Assembly (NCBI GenBank): GCA_002503705.1
Contig: DASH01000006.1
Location: forward strand, 1-12,325
DNA length: 12,325 nt
Source of the DNA: Candidatus Woesearchaeota archaeon UBA153
GTDB taxonomy: Archaea > Nanobdellota > Nanobdellia > Woesearchaeales > UBA525
Direction of reading: 5' to 3'
Made by a program: the position numbers and the translations under genes. Below are positions 11,042-12,325 of this stretch, piece after piece (position 1 is the stretch's first letter; each line of letters opens with the position of its first letter). Below the pieces are notes generated by a model, which made no database searches, was not told the DNA's origin, and saw only the letters and a program-made list of their open reading frames with translations.

Positions 11042-11059
11042 CGTCCTTAAGGGCGAGCG
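11042..11059. repeat. 18-bp inverted repeat, right copy
   Basis: CGTCCTTAAGGGCGAGCG is the exact reverse complement of 10537-10554. It lies 59 bp upstream of the 129-aa gene start. The adjoining CTGACGCTCGC (minus strand, 11053-11063) agrees at 10 of 11 bases with 3438-3448 in the MITE-like element. Confidence 0.6.
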
Positions 11060-11087
11060 TCAGAGAATCGACAAGCGAGGGCGTCGC

Positions 11088-11108
11088 GGGGGGTTGGCCC
11101 CGTCGGGG
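11088..11108 (-). repeat. C4-N3-G4-CCAA-C6 hairpin motif, copy B
   Basis: On the minus strand this matches the 3382-3402 motif at 19 of 21 positions. The G4 block can pair either with the preceding C4 (GAC loop) or with the following C run (CCAA loop). It lies between the divergent 129-aa and exonuclease genes. Confidence 0.55.
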
Positions 11109-11183
11109 ACGCAGCCCTTGCCTTTATGATGGCGATACGCGAGCTGGACGGTGGCGGCGTTCCACTGGTCACCCTCGCGCAGC

Positions 11184-11192
11184 GCTTATAAA
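11184..11192 (+). promoter_or_regulatory. TATA box of the exonuclease gene
   Basis: GCTTATAAA is centred 26 nt before the ATG at 11214, indicating leaderless transcription and excluding an upstream in-frame GTG at 11151. Confidence 0.65.
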
Positions 11193-11213
11193 CCATCCCT
11201 CGACGAGAACCGG

Positions 11214-12065
11214 ATGGTTTCCGGTCCGCGTTCGAGCGCTATCACGCTCCTCACGAGCTCGTTCGTTCTCCTCGACCGTGTCACGCTCGCCGGCGAACAA
11301 CGACTCTGGAGCGCGGGCATCACGGAGTGGCGCTCGTTCCGCGCCGCGTCGAAGATTCCCGGTTTCGGGAAGCGACGAAAACTCTACTCCGACTTGCAAC
11401 TCGCCGAACTCGAACGAGCGCTTGAAGCCGGACTGCGCACCGGCAGGTTCGACACGCTCGCTGAACGGCTTCCGCGCGGCGAGCACTGGCGGCTCCTCCC
11501 GTTGTTCGACGACGGTATCGCGTACCTGGACATCGAGACTGCGGAGCGGTACGGTGACGTCACCGTCCTCGGCGTCTGGGACGGGAGCGAGTACGTCGCG
11601 TTCGTCAAGGGGCGCAACCTCGACAAGGAGCTCGTCAAACAGTACTTGGGCCGGTTCACGGTCTTCGTCACGTTCAACGGGAGCAGTTTCGACCTGCCCA
11701 TCATCGAACGGTACTTTCGCGGCGTCTTGCCGGAGCGCCATCTTCACGTTGACTTGCGCCACGTCTGCGCGCGTCTCGGCCTGCACGGCGGTTTGAAGAG
11801 CGTTGAGACTGTGCTCGGCATCACCCGTCACGAGGACGTTCGCGGGATGTGCGGCGCGGAGGCCGCGCTCCTCTGGCACGAGTACTTGTTGACGCGCGAC
11901 GACGAACTCGTCGAGCTCTTGCTCGAGTACAACGAGGCGGACTGCAAGAACCTCGAACCGTTAGCGGGTGTCGTCGTGCCCGCTCTTTGGCGTCAGCTCC
12001 GCGCACTCTCGCTCGAAGAGCCGCTCCTCGTCCTTTCAGAGAGCGGTCAGACACAACCTTTATAA
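11214..12065 (+). CDS. YprB-like DEDDy 3'-5' exonuclease (RNase H fold)
   Basis: The 283-aa protein contains an RNase H-like exonuclease domain (about 100-260). The DEDD residues are D106 and E108 in YLDIETA (ExoI), D160 in FNGSSFD (ExoII), and Y239-N-E-A-D243 (ExoIII, DEDDy type). The supporting segments HVDLRHVCARLGL (178-190) and LGITRHEDVRGMCG (201-214) match the YprB/ribonuclease_H_2 family. Residues 20-60 (LLDRVTLAGEQRLWSAGITEWRSF and a GFGKRRK turn) resemble the helical region that precedes this domain in YprB proteins. Two metal ions would support 3'-5' cleavage of DNA or RNA; the physiological substrate is unknown. The start is ATG 11214 because the TATA box sits 26 nt upstream. It appears to be a single-gene unit. 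The TATA box of the next gene overlaps its stop codon. Confidence 0.85.
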   Translation: MVSGPRSSAITLLTSSFVLLDRVTLAGEQRLWSAGITEWRSFRAASKIPGFGKRRKLYSDLQLAELERALEAGLRTGRFDTLAERLPRGEHWRLLPLFDDGIAYLDIETAERYGDVTVLGVWDGSEYVAFVKGRNLDKELVKQYLGRFTVFVTFNGSSFDLPIIERYFRGVLPERHLHVDLRHVCARLGLHGGLKSVETVLGITRHEDVRGMCGAEAALLWHEYLLTRDDELVELLLEYNEADCKNLEPLAGVVVPALWRQLRALSLEEPLLVLSESGQTQPL

Positions 12066-12067
12066 AT
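12059..12067 (+). promoter_or_regulatory. TATA box overlapping the exonuclease stop codon
   Basis: TTTATAAAT spans the TAA stop of the upstream gene and predicts a start near 12089 for the lipoprotein gene, with a leader of about 31 nt. Confidence 0.6.
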
Positions 12068-12093
12068 GAATTCTGTATTTCCTCCTTACAGTG

Positions 12094-12107
12094 CACGCTG
12101 AAGCGTG
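12094..12107 (+). other. Leader hairpin before the lipoprotein gene
   Basis: CACGCT-GA-AGCGTG would form a tight hairpin at the very 5' end of the predicted mRNA, immediately before the Shine-Dalgarno stretch GGGGGTG (about 12107-12113). It may protect the 5' end or present the ribosome site. Confidence 0.4.
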
Positions 12108-12119
12108 GGGGTGTAACAG

Positions 12120-12325
12120 ATGAAGAAACTGCTCATTGCTATTGCGATTGTCGCTCTCGCCGTCATGCTCGCCGCATGCGGTTCGAAGACCAAGGACACG
12201 ATGGACCAGCCGAGCCTGCCGCCTCCGCCGCCTCCGGTGGCCGACGTGGAGGTTGACGATGCTGACGCTGGCTCGGATGCGGGCGTCGAGACTATCGCTC
12301 CGGCGACGGACGACGCGACGATGGT
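12120..12325 (+). CDS. Lipoprotein with Pro-rich linker (3' end outside the window)
   Basis: The first 68 residues show a type II signal peptide, MKKLLIAIAIVALAVMLAAC, with lipobox L17-A18-A19-C20, followed by GSKTKDTMDQ and a linker of six consecutive prolines (33-38). An acidic Asp/Ala/Gly-rich stretch comes next. The mature protein should be anchored by lipid on the outer face of the membrane with a flexible stalk; the functional domain lies beyond the window. The ATG at 12120 follows GGGGGTG by about 6 nt. The gene has its own TATA box. Partial at the 3' end, so no function can be given. Confidence 0.75.
   Translation, partial: MKKLLIAIAIVALAVMLAACGSKTKDTMDQPSLPPPPPPVADVEVDDADAGSDAGVETIAPATDDATM

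Noticed and set aside
10422..11129. Plus-strand 235-aa frame opposite the 129-aa gene
   Set aside because: Strongly Arg-rich antisense shadow of the minus-strand gene. It crosses the hairpin cluster and both inverted repeats.
11151..11213. N-terminal extension of the exonuclease from GTG 11151
   Set aside because: The TATA box at 11184-11192 lies inside this stretch and points to ATG 11214 as the start.

Overview
The window is archaeal chromosomal DNA, visibly GC-rich in its genes and AT-rich in several promoters. The evidence is a deoxyhypusine synthase, an Rpo11/RpoL RNA polymerase subunit, an AMMECR1-family protein, an hSSB1-like OB-fold protein, TATA boxes about 26 bp upstream of many starts, and Shine-Dalgarno sequences of the form GGTGATC. 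The small, mixed gene set with sec-type lipoproteins would fit a DPANN-like or other poorly characterised archaeon. No rRNA is present and the lineage cannot be fixed from this window. I saw no tRNA, rRNA or CRISPR array.

Layout. (1) 49-3169, plus strand: a 613-aa protein with tandem nucleotidyltransferase-like domains and a possible HEPN region, then an MgtE-type Mg2+ transporter 28 nt downstream. (2) 3170-3517: a gene-free stretch holding a MITE-like element (long inverted repeats, 8-bp flanking direct repeat) just before the rpoL promoter. (3) 3518-5522, plus strand: rpoL, an AMMECR1 gene, a gap with an IS200/IS605-like solo end, and two overlapping genes of unknown function, the second a small membrane protein. 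(4) 5564-7982, minus strand: a Cys-rich lipoprotein, MscL, and deoxyhypusine synthase. (5) 7983-8312: a divergent regulatory region with 21-bp tandem repeats and palindromes. (6) 8313-10314, plus strand: an Lrp/AsnC-like regulator, Mn-type superoxide dismutase, a Bcp-type peroxiredoxin, and an OB-fold protein. (7) 10315-10592: a gene-free convergent region with a cluster of hairpins. (8) 10593-10982, minus strand: a small helical-repeat protein flanked by an 18-bp perfect inverted repeat. (9) 11214-12325, plus strand: a YprB-like DEDDy exonuclease and the start of a proline-rich lipoprotein, cut by the window end.

Genes that appear to work together: SOD and peroxiredoxin are almost certainly one oxidative-stress unit (superoxide to H2O2 to water), with the Lrp-like gene directly upstream as a candidate regulator. 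MscL and MgtE both serve ion or osmotic homeostasis but are not adjacent. The other genes are housekeeping or unknown.

The most interesting signals are non-coding. One is a 15-bp palindrome of consensus YCGGA-N4-TTCCGR in front of three separate genes. The others are the MITE-like element, the flanking 18-bp inverted repeat, a C4-N3-G4-CCAA-C6 hairpin found twice in opposite orientation, a hairpin cluster with mutually exclusive pairings, and a tandem repeat that duplicates the TATA box of the deoxyhypusine synthase gene. No complete new defence or mobile system is present.
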